Below are positions 44,661-56,989 of a DNA stretch of 64,000 nt, one piece after another. The notes below the pieces were generated by a model. That model was not told the origin of the DNA. It saw nothing but the letters and a program-made list of their open reading frames with translations, and searched no databases. The DNA comes from Dentipellis sp. KUC8613 (taxonomy: Eukaryota > Basidiomycota > Agaricomycetes > Russulales > Hericiaceae). The stretch lies in NCBI GenBank assembly GCA_002286715.1, contig NSJX01000009.1, forward strand, positions 745,966-809,965, in the 5' to 3' direction. The position numbers and the translations under genes are program-made. Within the stretch, counting starts at the first letter, position 1, and each line of letters opens with the position of its first letter.

Positions 44661-46029
44661 ATGGCCATCTCTAACGGAACCACTTTCGCTGCGAAGCCTT
44701 ACATCCCTGGTGAGGACCTCTGGTCCGAGGAGGACGAGACGGTAAATAATACCTTGTTTTGTTGCCTCCTCGAAATGGGATACTGACTTGGCGATCCATG
44801 TGTAGGCCGTCACGGAGCCGTACACCTACGTCGCGTCCATGCCGGGCAAGGACATCCGCGGCCGCTTCATCGAGGCCGTCAACTACTGGCTGCACATTCA
44901 GCCCGAGCCGCTCGCCGTCATCTGCAAGATCGTCGCGATGCTCCACAATGCCAGCCTCCTGTACGTGTACCCGTCTTCACAATACGCAGCGAAACAGACC
45001 GCTAATGCGCTTGGTATTGCGCAGGATTGACGACATCGAGGACAACTCGCAGCTGCGCCGCGGCCAGCCTGTCGCGCATAGGATCTACGGCCTCCCGCAG
45101 GCGATCAACAGCGCGAACTATGTGTACTTCCTTGCGCTGAAGGAGGCGGTGGCGCTCAAGCCGTACGAGCTTCCTGGATACGATGTCCTCGACATCATCC
45201 TCCGTAAGATAAATTTCTTGAAGGCTGGATGGGACGACACGCTGACCGCTGTATAACAGACGAACTTGTAAACCTCCACCGAGGCCAGGGTCTCGAGCTC
45301 GTCTGGCGCGACTCGTTGCGCTGCCCGTCAGAGGACCAGTACATTGACATGGTCAACAAGAGTGAGCATCATCCCGTCTTCGCATCCGGCAATCGCTGAC
45401 GATGTATCGCAGAGACTGGCGGCCTCTTCCGTCTCGCAGTGAAGCTCATGACCGCCTGCGCACCCGAGCCTGTTCAGATGTACGCGTCCCCCCTCATCGA
45501 TTCCCCGCACGGCAACTAATGCCTTCGTCCCTATAGCGATTACGTCCCGCTGTTCAACCTCTTCGGCGTGTTCTTCCAGATCCGTGATGACTTGATGAAC
45601 CTCGACGACAACGAGGTAACTACCTTTCCCCCCTTCACACAATTTCCCCCGCTGATATAGCGGTTCGATCGCAGTACGAGAAGAACAAGGGCTTCGCTGA
45701 GGACCTCACGGAGGGCAAGTGGTCGTTCCCCGTCATCCACGGCGTCACCGCCGAGCAGGACAACAACGTCCTCACCAGTCAGCTTCCTCTCCCATTCCTA
45801 CCACACGACGCACACTGACAGCCTGCCGGTAGATGTCCTGCAGAAGCGCCCGACGACGCCGACGCTCAAGCTGCACGCGATCAACCACCTGCGCAACCGC
45901 ACCGGCTCGTTCGCGTACACCGAGGGCATCCTCGACACGCTCGAGACGCGCATCCGCACCGAGATCGACGCGCTCGGCGGCAACGACCGGCTGCTCGTCC
46001 TCGTCAACCTGCTCTCCGTGCGCAAGTAG
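44661..46029 (+). CDS. eriE: Geranylgeranyl diphosphate synthase (320 aa, 8 exons), EriE-like
   Basis: Trans-prenyltransferase condensing isopentenyl units to C20 GGPP. Exons: 44661-44741, 44806-44960, 45025-45203, 45260-45361, 45413-45479, 45537-45615, 45675-45777, 45833-46029. The first aspartate-rich motif is [12 protein letters not shown] (from 81). The second is DDLMN at 212-216, followed by [16 protein letters not shown] and [15 protein letters not shown] and the closing helices agree with fungal GGPP synthases. Length and motifs identify the C20 enzyme rather than FPP synthase. An extra copy beside a terpene cyclase is typical of dedicated diterpene clusters, where it feeds GGPP to the cyclase. 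In the erinacine cluster this is EriE. It may instead be the general GGPP synthase; a search for a second copy elsewhere in the genome would decide. Confidence 0.95.
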
Positions 46030-49000
46030 ACGTGCTCTCCCCCTCACCCCCTTTTTCTTCCTCCGTCATTTGCGGTCACGGTGTACCACAGCCTGTGTGT
46101 TGTTGTGTTGTACTTCTAGAGCCCCGCGCGCGCATTCATCTTTTCTTTTCCCCCCATATACATTCTGGCTCATTTATGTCTTTCTTTCTTGTCACCCATT
46201 CCATTTCATCTTCTCGTGGTTATCTATGCGGCGCAGCTCGGCGTCGTCTCTTACCGACTACTGACTATCGACTTCTGACTGGCACGGACATTGTACGATA
46301 TGTACCGACGTAAAATAGACAGCATCCCCGCCATCGCGCATATTTCGATTCCTACTTATTTTCTCTTTCTGCTTCCTCTCTTGTCAACGCATGCACGCCC
46401 AATCGATATCGATACTCAATACCAATGACATTGCCATTACAGAACCCATCAGCATTCGTTGTCACTTGCGCCGGCGTGATTGACTCACTGCGCGATCAGA
46501 CGCACCGCATGCATATATGGATGTGCATATAGATGTGGATGGCGATGGCGATGTCCCGGCTAAGCTGCCTCGGTACGCGGTCCTCGGTCCTCGAGCGCGC
46601 TATCCCCATTCGCCCATCTGCCTCTATCTGTATCGGCTATCTCTAAGTATCGCCCGTCGTCTATCTGCCACCTGGCATCTGGGAAGGCCACCCTTATTGA
46701 TAATTTGAGCAACCGTTACTGTAACTGTGACCGCCCGCACTGTGCGCACGCCCCGAATGAAAACCGCGTGCACCCGCGCACGCCGGCGCGTTCCGCATGC
46801 ACGCGCGGGCAGATCCTTTCGCAATTTGATATTACTCGTGCTTCATATGCGTATGTGCGGTGTGGCATTTCGCATTTCACATTGCATATGTCCATGTCAT
46901 GCAGTCCGGATTCGGATTCCTGACGGTGCGAGCGTCATTGTCGGTGTCCTGCCAGCCCAGGCGCGCGAGGGTAATATTAGCTCTGATATGAGGTGATGCG
47001 ATGTGATATGGCGCGCCTATCGACTCGGGTCAGGCACGCATCATCTTATCTCTGCGACAACTGGACATGTACATGTACATGGACAGGCCCCGGCGTTGGC
47101 AGATTGCTTCGACGCTTCGACTTCGACGTCGAAGCCTGATCCATGTAGCGGTCGTGGATGTGCCGCTGCCCCCTTGAGTGCGAGTGTGAGTATGAGTGTG
47201 AGTTCAATGGATCAGACGCGGTCGAGTTCGCGTAGCCGCTGATCAGGCCCCTCCCCTGCGCTGTGAGCGCGGCGCAGCCGAATCAGAGCTTCTTGCGCTC
47301 CTTGCAGCTGCGAGTTGCGAGTCGAGACGCTCGACGGTCGCCCTTGCCCTTGTTGTTGTCCTCGCGGTGAGGTGCGATTGATAGTTGAACTCGGCGGCAA
47401 GATATCGGTTTCCGCGATATCCACACATGCACAGGGAGAATCCAATTGCAAACCGAGTCCAAGAGGCGTGCTGGGTTCAATTAAAATGACGATGTCCGTT
47501 TGGCTCGTGCATAAATTGACTGTGTGGCGCCGGCGGTGCGCAACGTCAAACTGTGTGGCCACATCGTGGCACATGGCTGCACCGATGGATTGAAGTCAAT
47601 TATAGAGATAATACCCCCTTGCATCGGTCGTCCATACCCAAGCATCGATACTCGAAACTCGACATCCGTTCGAGACGCAGCTTGCGCCATGCGTATATTG
47701 CGATCGTGGACGCTGTATATCCTATCCCCAGTGGTCTGCGTAAAATCAATACGCACATCCCGAGTTGGCCCGTAACGACGTGCCGGTGGAGTCAGGTCCA
47801 TAGCGAAGATGTTGCAGATGGTATCACCACCGCCGAGCGGCATCGCCGGGGAAAACAAAGCTTGATAACGAGCACAGTACATTGCTAACGCCGGGTGCCG
47901 AGTATTGGAACGGGATGCGTGGGTAGCGCCTGCGATCCTCGCACGCAGAGTCTATCGGGTGCTGCGAGCCCCCGTGGGGACTCCGCGCCTCGCCGACGCT
48001 CGACGTGCTCAGCGGCAGGCGACTAGCGACTAGCGACTAGCGACTGATAGGCTTTCTCTGGCAACTTCGACTCGGAAGCGGGAGCGCCCCCGATGTCATG
48101 CACGCCGCCACTGCCGCGCAATTGAATGCACAGGTCAGCGGCATGCCATATATCATGCGGGGGCGAGGTCATGACATGTAGAGCTGGGCCCACGTGGGGG
48201 GACGCAATGAATGCGTGTCGGTTTGGCTTTGCACGGGTGTATGCGATGATTGGTGCGCGGTGTCGGGTTTTGAGTTTGAAGGACAGGTTGGGGTAGAGGT
48301 GAAAGGTGGATTGACGCTGTCGAGTCGGCGTCCCGCGGTCGAACGCGGTCTGGACATGCCTTGTCGCGATGGGGCCGCCGGAGAGCGCATACATACAGCG
48401 GATGGTCAAAGTTTGCAGTTGGAGAATTAAGGTTCAGGGTTTAGTGCTCATGCATGAAACCGGGAACAAGGATTAGTACTGACCATGGTGAAGGGTTGCA
48501 GTAACCTTGAAGCGTGGATCATCCACAAGCAGCAGCTTCCACCGGTGAACCTGAAATGCATCCTACATCTGGTATCGACTTCCCCTTGTGCCATGCGCGA
48601 ATCCCGTCTAGACGTAGCGAACCCGAGCTCGTAAGCTCCAGGCCGCACCACGGCGCGACTCTAGAGCTAGAGCTTGAGCCAGTGTCAAATTCACAATGCC
48701 AGTGACAGAGGTACAGACGTTCGTTTCGAATGCGCCTCAGGGACGGGGCCGCTGCTATCTCGTTCTGATTCGCCTTTCTGTTCTGCATTGACCTTCTCGT
48801 TCTAGAGTGTACATGGTCACTCGTGGACTTGAAGTGTATTGGCCACTCGGAAGCCCCTTCCGTGGAGAATACGTGTACTGATACATGGGCCCTGGCCATG
48901 GTAACTGAATGATCTGCACAAAGGGGAAATTTTGAATAAGAAGCACGGAGGGACGAAGAAAGCACGAAAATACCCCAAGCCCGACACCGAAACTGACATT

Positions 49001-52000
49001 TCTCACCGCTGCGTCCCAGGGCGGCAGGGAGCGGGACGCTCACGCTGATGCGCGGAGACAGCGCGGCCCCATGAATATGTTCCCACAAGCACGAAGACGG
49101 GGAGACGCCAGGCCAGACGACCCTGGAGCCCAGGCTGGATGAAAGCCGCTTGCAGCCGGGAGACGCGGCGAAAGAGAAGTCGCTGGCGCTTCGTCGACCG
49201 TGGATCGTGGATCGTGGGCCTCAGTCGTGCTTCGTGATGCGTCACGCATATGCTTCGCGATACAGGTGCTTCGCAGCATCGTGCGTCCGGTGCAAATCGC
49301 CGTGATCCTGATCCTGATCCTGGTTATGAGATAGAGAAGACCCGGAGCAAGATGAAATGAGACAGAGAAGGCGAAGCCTGCGGCGGGATGTGCGCGCGCG
49401 GACACAGCCTGAGGCGATCCCGAAAATGAAAGAAGGCGAAGACGTCGAGTGTTGTGCGTGGCCCGGGTGCGCACATGGCTCGGACGCGGCCGCGGACGCG
49501 GACGACGCCACGTTCTGCGTCCGCCAGTCAGTGACTCATACGCCGAGCTCGTGCGCAGGCCCGACAATGACCCATATAGAAGCCAATGAGAACGCGCGGG
49601 CTGCGGGGCGCTCGTCTCGCCCTCGCACGTTGCACGCTGCACGCTGCACGGGCAAGGCGAAAGGGCGTGCTGGGCTCCTGGCCGCGCGCGAAGGCGTGGC
49701 CACTCGCAGGCGCTGCGAAGTGACGACGGCAGAATGATACTCGGGCGCTAGAGCGGCCACCCCCGACCTGAGCTGCGAGCCGGGTGGACAAGCCCGTTGA
49801 GTATCAGCTTCCGCAGGCCCGGGGCATGTTGAAGTTCGTATTCGTATTCGAGGGTGCTTGGGCTAGAACAGCCCGTGTCGACATAGATGGTAATGGCCTG
49901 TTTCGCGCTCGAGCGAACGAGCGTTTGCTGTCGTCCGCGGTGATTGCAGGTGGATTTGAGGGTGGGTGATGATGGGGACGGTAGCCTATTGGGTGCAGAA
50001 TCGTGGTGGTAGTAGCATTAGGAGATAGAGGAAGGGTTGACAGCTTACAGCTTACAGGGCCGTGGAAGTGTCGCGTCTAATGCGTTCATGAATCACAGCG
50101 CCTGCCACGGCCTGCCGGGGATATTGATTGGAGAAATTTGGGCTCCACGATGTGTGCGTGTTCTGTGGTCTGCAGTCTGCAGTTTGAGGTGAGGGTTCCG
50201 CCCCCAAGACATCTCTTCTCTGGTCCCGCGGCAGAAGAGAGAAGCGGAAGCGCGCAGATCCCGAAGCCGGGTGGACCAACAGATGAAGTGAAAGCCCCCT
50301 TCGAAGTTCGAAGTTCTGCAGATCGGGTTCACCGCCGTCGGCTTGCTGCTCCACGACGCCCGATGTCAGACTTCGCGTCGCCTCATGTGTCATGCATCGG
50401 GCGTGGCGCAGGGGTAGCTTCTGCCGTCGGCGCTGACGGTGGTGATGTGAGCATGTCATCATTGAAGGATATCATGTGAGAAATTTCGCTCACATGCTGC
50501 GGAGGACAGACGTCTACTTCGACGGCGTGGATTTTCGAAGCGCAGCGCGCGCGCGCTGGGGACCTGGAGAGTAGAAGATTCCGGGAGTTCAGGTGAATGG
50601 AAGAAGGAATGGAATCAGAGATAAGAAAGAAAGTTTAATTGTCGTGTTCCATTCGCATACCCATTCGACGTCAGAGTCCTCCAGTCGTACTGGCGTTCGC
50701 ACTGATACGGGCACTGAGATCATCTTCAAAGCCCTGGAAAGAACCAGGCTTTGGAATCACATAGAACGCGAATCCGGAGAAAACGCTGCTGCATCCGGGC
50801 TGCTCATGCAGGCTCCTAGTAACATGGCTGCAGCACTGTTGTGCCGGCGGTGATACGTACACTAGAGCTGGCATTGGTACCGGCGGCGAAGCAAGAACCC
50901 TGCACTCGAATCGCAAACACAGCGACACACAAGCTTCCATCCGAGTGCAGCATGCTTCTCAACTTCGTCTACGCGTACGCATCCGCCATGCCCGTAGCGC
51001 GCTGTCCAGGTCTGCGATCATCTTCTATAGAGAAGAGCAGAAAAAAAAAAGAGGAGACAGGGAGAGCGGTGTGGCGTGGCCGATCGCGACGGTGCCAAGT
51101 TGCTTGCAATTGGAAAGATTGCAGAGCGCAGGGTGCTGAGCGAAAATGAACGAAACAGCCGCACGCGTGGTTTACGTTCTTATGCTGGACTGACAGGCCA
51201 GCTGATACAGGTCGCGTGGGGTGTCTCAGTCCTTGTTCGCTGTCTGTGCCTTGGCCCTAGGTGCAGTGCGATGGGGGTGAAACAGCCGCATGCGAGACAG
51301 GACAAGGCACTGGAAAACAAAAGGCGAGAGACGGCTCGACGAGGCAAGACAGGCCGGATGAATTTTGACGCGTGGCGCGTGACGCATGGGCGCTCCTAAC
51401 CCCAGCACGAGGTCACCGCGCGGCGCGCGTCTGCTAACCCCAGTTCGAATACTCTTGCTGGTTGCTTTGGACCTGTCGGTGCAACTGACTTGCTTCAAGC
51501 GTCTTCTATGTATAGCGAATGGGCGGACATGTTAACGGTATGGTATGAATAACTGAATCTCAGTCGACGATGCTGACAATGTGGTCGATCATGCTACAGA
51601 GGAGGCTACGTTACGGCCTACATCGTGCGTGACGCGAATTCATCGAAAATGCCTTGCACACAAGTGCAGGCTCGGACGAACCGTCGGCCTCGACTCCATT
51701 ACACTTTAGGCATCCACTTTAACTCTGTGTTCTGTGAGTGTATAGCCATCCGTCCCTTATCGTGCATTATTTACCTTTCATATTGACAGCTCATGCACTG
51801 TAACCCGGATGCTCTTGCTCTTGTTCGACAGATGGATCAACCAGTGTGGCCGAGATGCCTACTCGCTTCTCTGCAGAACGAGGTGTAGTGTTAATGACTG
51901 GTTTTAGGCTTGCGAGTGCCAGTGACGTAGAAGCATCCGCGTCCGCGCGCATACATCCGCGTGCAGCAAGTCGACCTTGTGTCGCGGTTCAGCGAGGTCA

Positions 52001-55000
52001 TGCTAGTCCCGTAGGTCATCCATTGACAATCTCCCGTCGCAATCCGATAACTGACTCTTGAATCGTCAGAATGACGGGTTGCTCTCAGTTTTCTTACGAA
52101 TTACCATGGCCAGCCATGTCTTTCTGCGACCAAGTGACAAAGCAGCAACTGACCACTGCACGCGTCATCCCATCATTTTGGAGCCTCCCTCCCCCCTTCA
52201 CAATGAACCACGTGAAAAAGCGCCAGCTCGCCCACAAAGCAAATTCCCTTCCCCAACCATCGCGCCCGACCCATCACACCATCACCGACGGCATCCAAAA
52301 CGGCACTCCCTTCCCCCTCCTCGCTAGACGGGTCCTGTCGACTGTCATCGTCTAACAGCCGTTAGCCGATCCCTCTCGATGGAGGGCGCCCACACGTCCG
52401 CTTCTCCCTGCGATCCACATCTGCCTCCCTCTGCACGTCTAACGGGCCATATCCACGGCAGCGGCACGCGTAAGAACGGGTCCGCTAGCCGTTTATTTAC
52501 AGCTAGATCAGATCCCGCCGCTAGCGCCTCGAGATTCAGGAGTGGACACGGATTTGCTGGATCGATACTTGCGTCGGAGCCGGCGGGCGTGGTTCTCGAC
52601 TGGATCTGCCCGCCTTCACGTCTAACCACGGTGGCGGGGTTTTGTTTCACGTTCGATCCCGAGATCAGATCGTGACGGCGGGGGATCTACATGAATCTCT
52701 GCGAGGGAGCGGATTGGTAGTGCGCGTTGCTGATTTTGGGTCGGGCTGTTGGGCTGAGGATGGTGAGGACATAGCTCTTGGCTTGAGTGGTCTCTTGATG
52801 GTGAGCTATCAATACGGATATCCTTCCCCTCCCTATGCTGATGAGCTACAGCAGTAACGCATTTTCGTGTCCGTTCTCTCCGAGATCGGATCTCGACGCA
52901 CCGAATGAACATCCTCAAATATACCTGCATTTCCCGGATTTGCATCGGAGCCGCTAGCAGCCTGAAACAACGTCTGTCTACGTACGCCTCGCTTCGTCAG
53001 CTCGCTGCGTCACTCAGGTTACTTCCCACAACATCTCGCCATTCTGTTGCACCGCATACTTGAATTCATTGGGATTCTTCTCCTTTCGACGACTCTGGCG
53101 GCTGCAACAATCTGTCTATCTATTGCACAGGACGCATGACGCGACGGGTGGACGAGGATAGCACGCGGCCTAGAATGCAACGGCTCACACCTGACGGTTG
53201 TAATTTCGATAACGACAAGCACGCCCTTCAAGTTTGCTTTGCCGCTACGGCTTGTCGGTCGCGGGGAGAGGCACATCTATGGGCCTGTCAGCTGTCACCC
53301 GTCGGCTGTGCGTTCGGGGCTGGTGGGGTCTGGATCACTACCACCACGTTGACAGGTGCCGGTGGTTTCTGATTCTGCTGTCATCGTCGGCATCGACTAT
53401 TCTTGTATCTCGTTGTTCGGGTAAGAAACCCATTTTCGGTGGGATAGGACTGTTTGCTCGTGGACCGCAGAGGTCGATTGACAACTCGCTCAGAGGGTAG
53501 TGTTCACTGCCTGATAGCAAGCGGGAACGCAAGAGGAAATCTAAAGCCATCCCTACAAACATCTCTGATCTCAGACTCGCCACTCGCCACTCGACTGTCG
53601 GCCGCGCCGCGCGGCCTGGCATCTCTTCCTGGGCTCTATTTTGGAATCGTTGGGTCTCAGCCAACTGGGGCGTTCGCGACGACTTGGTGACTGTGACTGT
53701 TTGGTGTCTTTCGCGGAAGAGTGGACGAATGGGGTGGATTGTGCACGGCCTCGATGCGCTCAGGTATGTCTATGTATATCCCACATCAGCTTGATATCCT
53801 CGTTCATTGGTCACTTCACCTTCCTAGTAGATGTGTATATGTAGACATCGATTCCTGCCGCACCTACGCGTCCTGCGGCCGGCTGCTAGCTGCTCAATCG
53901 GCGAGACGTGACTGGCAAGTTCATATCCCTCCCCCTACCTGTGTCAAGAAGAAGACAGCAGCTATCACGTATCTCTGACGTCGTCCTTCCCCGCTACAGT
54001 ATGTGGACATCGATGTGCTATGTACATTTGCCGAGCCGACGCGTCCCGCGGCCGGCTCAGGCTGCTGGATGGGCGAGTCGTGAGTAGCAGTTCCTGTTCC
54101 TTCCCCTCCTGCGACTAGTCTTTGACATCGTCGTTCACCTTTGTCGTTTCCTTTGCAGGATATATGCGTACAACGAAGTCCCTCGATGCGCCATATACGT
54201 TTGCCGAATCTACGCGTCCCACGGCTTCCTGCTCAACCTCAATGGCCGAGCTGTGAGTGGCAGTTGCCGCCTCTTCCCTATGGCTAGTCTTCGACGTTGT
54301 CATTGACCTTTGTCGTCTTCTTTGCAGGATATATGCTCGTCACTTGGTTCCTCGATGCACAACGTACACCTGCCGAACCTACGCGTCCCGCGGCCGGCTG
54401 CTATCTGCTCGGCGGGCGAGACATAGCTGGTAATTGATCCCCCCTTGCGGCTAGTCTTTGACGTCGTCGTTCACGTCTGTTGCCCCCTTTACAGGATATA
54501 TGCGTACAACGTAGCCCCTCAATGCACCACGTACACCTGCCGCACCTACGCGTTCCGCGGCTTCCTTCCAGCCAACGCGTGACTGGCATCTTCCCTTCGA
54601 CAAGTCAGTGACGTCTTCCCCTCATCCGTCACTCCGTCCCCCTTCACGTTCACAGTAGAGGTACACAGATACTCATACCTCGACGTCACGGTGCCGCACC
54701 TACGCGTCCCGCGGCCGGCTGCTCAGCGTCGGTGGGCGGAGCGTGACGGGCAATGGGTGGAGCGTGACGGGCAAGTGCTTCCCCCCGATTCCCCCTGGTG
54801 CTGCCTGCTGCTTGGATTGGAAAGCAGACAGCGGCTGTGACATCCGCGTTGGCGTTGGCGTTGGCGTTCGTTGTTCAGGTAGCCTTCGAAGGTGATAAGT
54901 ATATGTATACTCGTCTATCGACGCGCTATATACGTCTGCCGAATGTACGCGTCCTGCGGCCGGCTGTTATCTGCTCGACAGGCGGAACTGGCAGGAACAC

Positions 55001-56989
55001 ACGTACCTCCATAGTGCTCCCTGAGTCGGAAAGCAAAGACGGTTGGTCGTTCTTTCACCTTCACAGAACACGCATTCGAACTCCCCAAGGTGCTTTCTAC
55101 GGTTGCCGCACCTGCCATGCGCGTCCCGCCGCCGCTCGGTGCCTACCTGATTTGTATCAGAAAGGAACCAACCAACCGACCAACCAACTGTCGATGTGGA
55201 TACAAGTTCTAGCTCTAGCTCCAAGGGCTGGAGCACCCGCACGCGCACGTGCTTCACCGCGGTCACTCATGGGGATTGTTCACTGTCAGGCTAAATGCTG
55301 CCGCTGCATTCTTATCGTTCTATTTGTGGATCCGCGTGCGTGCCGTGGTACCGGCAGCCCCGTATACGTATGCGTTCGATTTCCAGACTCGGAGACTGCA
55401 TGACCGGTACTGGTGTTGGGTTGAGATCTATGGAAGGGAGGCGTGCGTAGGGGGGTGGGGTTTTCAGGTGGATGTGGTAAGGAGGGAGCGGGGTGGAGAG
55501 CAGAGGGGTTGTCTGTGGCTCGATGGAATGGGATGGTGGTGGCGATCGTGTGGAGGAGTATTTCTGAATGCGGAGAAGGACGGCATGGGGTGTCGCGGTC
55601 AGACCCGGGCAGAGAAGGGAAGGGGGCTCGATCACCGACTCTGGTGCTGCAGGTTGCGCCCGTTGGGGTTTTGGTCCGTGGTATATTTTCATACTCGAGG
55701 AGGGAGATTGTTTCTCAAGCCTAGAAGGGAGGTTATCCCATTGAAACTACTACAGTACAACGATCAAAGGCAGCAATCAGCAGCCTCACAACAATTTCCA
55801 CGCTATGTAGTACTAGTTCGACAACACTTACCTACTCTTCAATCACTCACATCCATCACCTAGAAAAATAATTCGATGCCCATATCCCCTCGCTCCGCGC
55901 TCCACGAATTTATCGGTATCATCCCCCGCACTCCATCACCTCACCGCCCCCGCCCCCCGCCGACATCGACCGCCAACAAAGCAGATGCGAGAATTAGCGA
56001 AATTGCAGTCCGCCGATGATCGCCACGGGCTCAGGGTGCACGCCAGTCGCAAGCTGCAATAGCCACGCAGATAACCAGCAACTGATTGTGCATTCTGATC
56101 ATGATGTGACCCGGGGAGCACGGAGCTGAGGTACGCAGGCGCGGCTTCCCCGCCAGTGCGTCCTGTTCGGGGTGTGCGCCTGCAGCATCAGGCATGGCGC
56201 TACGGCATGCGGGCGTGCTTGGCGACGGCGATGCTGGCTATGGCTTAGCCTGAGTGCGGCGGGTGACATGGACATGGGCGTCGCGCGTCGGCTTCTGTGG
56301 TGGGCGGGGAAGCGTGTCAGGTGGAGTGGGTTCTTTTGCCTTGAGAGGAGTTAGGAGTTGTTGCGATTGTGGTCTTTTTCTTGTTTGAAGAGGCCCCAGC
56401 TCCAACGAGTACTGCGCATTGGAGTTGGAGTTGGAGTGTGCGAGGCGAGGACGCACGACGAGCACGACGTTGGAGATTCCACTTGGGAGATCATTAGCAT
56501 GGGCGGGATCTCGGGTACGCGATCGAGGCGAGACATGCATTATTGTATATCTCGATCGGCCCGATGTCTGCGGCGATAGAACGACCCAGCCGCGCGGCGT
56601 GCCCGGCGGGACCAAAACCGCGATCTGGCGCCCAGATGCGGACGGGTCACGTGCGTGGGGGTACTCGGCCGCGACGGAGGACGGAAAAACAAAAACAAAC
56701 GGAAAGGGAGAGCGCACAGGCGTAGGCGCACGCGGCGGGGCGAGGAGGACGGGGTGGGCGGTGGTGCGTGATGGGCGGCGAGGACGGGCGAAGGGTGCGG
56801 AAGGGAGGGCGGAGGGCGCCAGGGAGAGGGTCCGAGGAGGGCGTGGGACAGGGAATGCCGGCCGAGGACGCGTCTGCAGGCAAGAACGATGAATGATCCG
56901 CTCAGTGTCACTGTGTCTCGACAACACAAAAGCGCGCATGTTCCTCTTCGCTGCCCAGTCCTCCTTCCTCTCTTTCTCTCTCTCCCTCC
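46030..56989. other. 11-kb gene-poor region
   Basis: Many short open frames exist on all strands, but none has recognisable motifs, consistent codon use or plausible splice partners. It contains microsatellite-like runs (for example GCGACTA near 48020 and GCGTTG near 54848), a ~165-bp-period array at 53.8-55.1 kb, and a CACGTG palindrome at 56648-56653 upstream of the transporter. I see no transposase or reverse transcriptase signature. A regulatory or fast-evolving gene could still be hidden here. Confidence 0.45.
53760..55140. repeat. Tandem array, period about 165 bp, eight cores
   Basis: The core CTACGCGTCC(C/T)GCGGCCGG or a variant recurs near 53862, 54032, 54206, 54374, 54540, 54694, 54939 and 55105. 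Several units are preceded by a tract like CTTTGCAG or TTTACAG and then GATATATGC(G/T), which looks like a splice acceptor followed by a short coding block (CRTYASRGRLL). Some units end in GTGAGT-like sequence. Units differ by substitutions and small indels. Confidence 0.75.

Noticed and set aside
54798..55403. Open frame of 201 codons at the end of the 165-bp array
   Set aside because: Runs through the repeat and beyond without conserved features; frame openness is likely chance in G/C-rich DNA.
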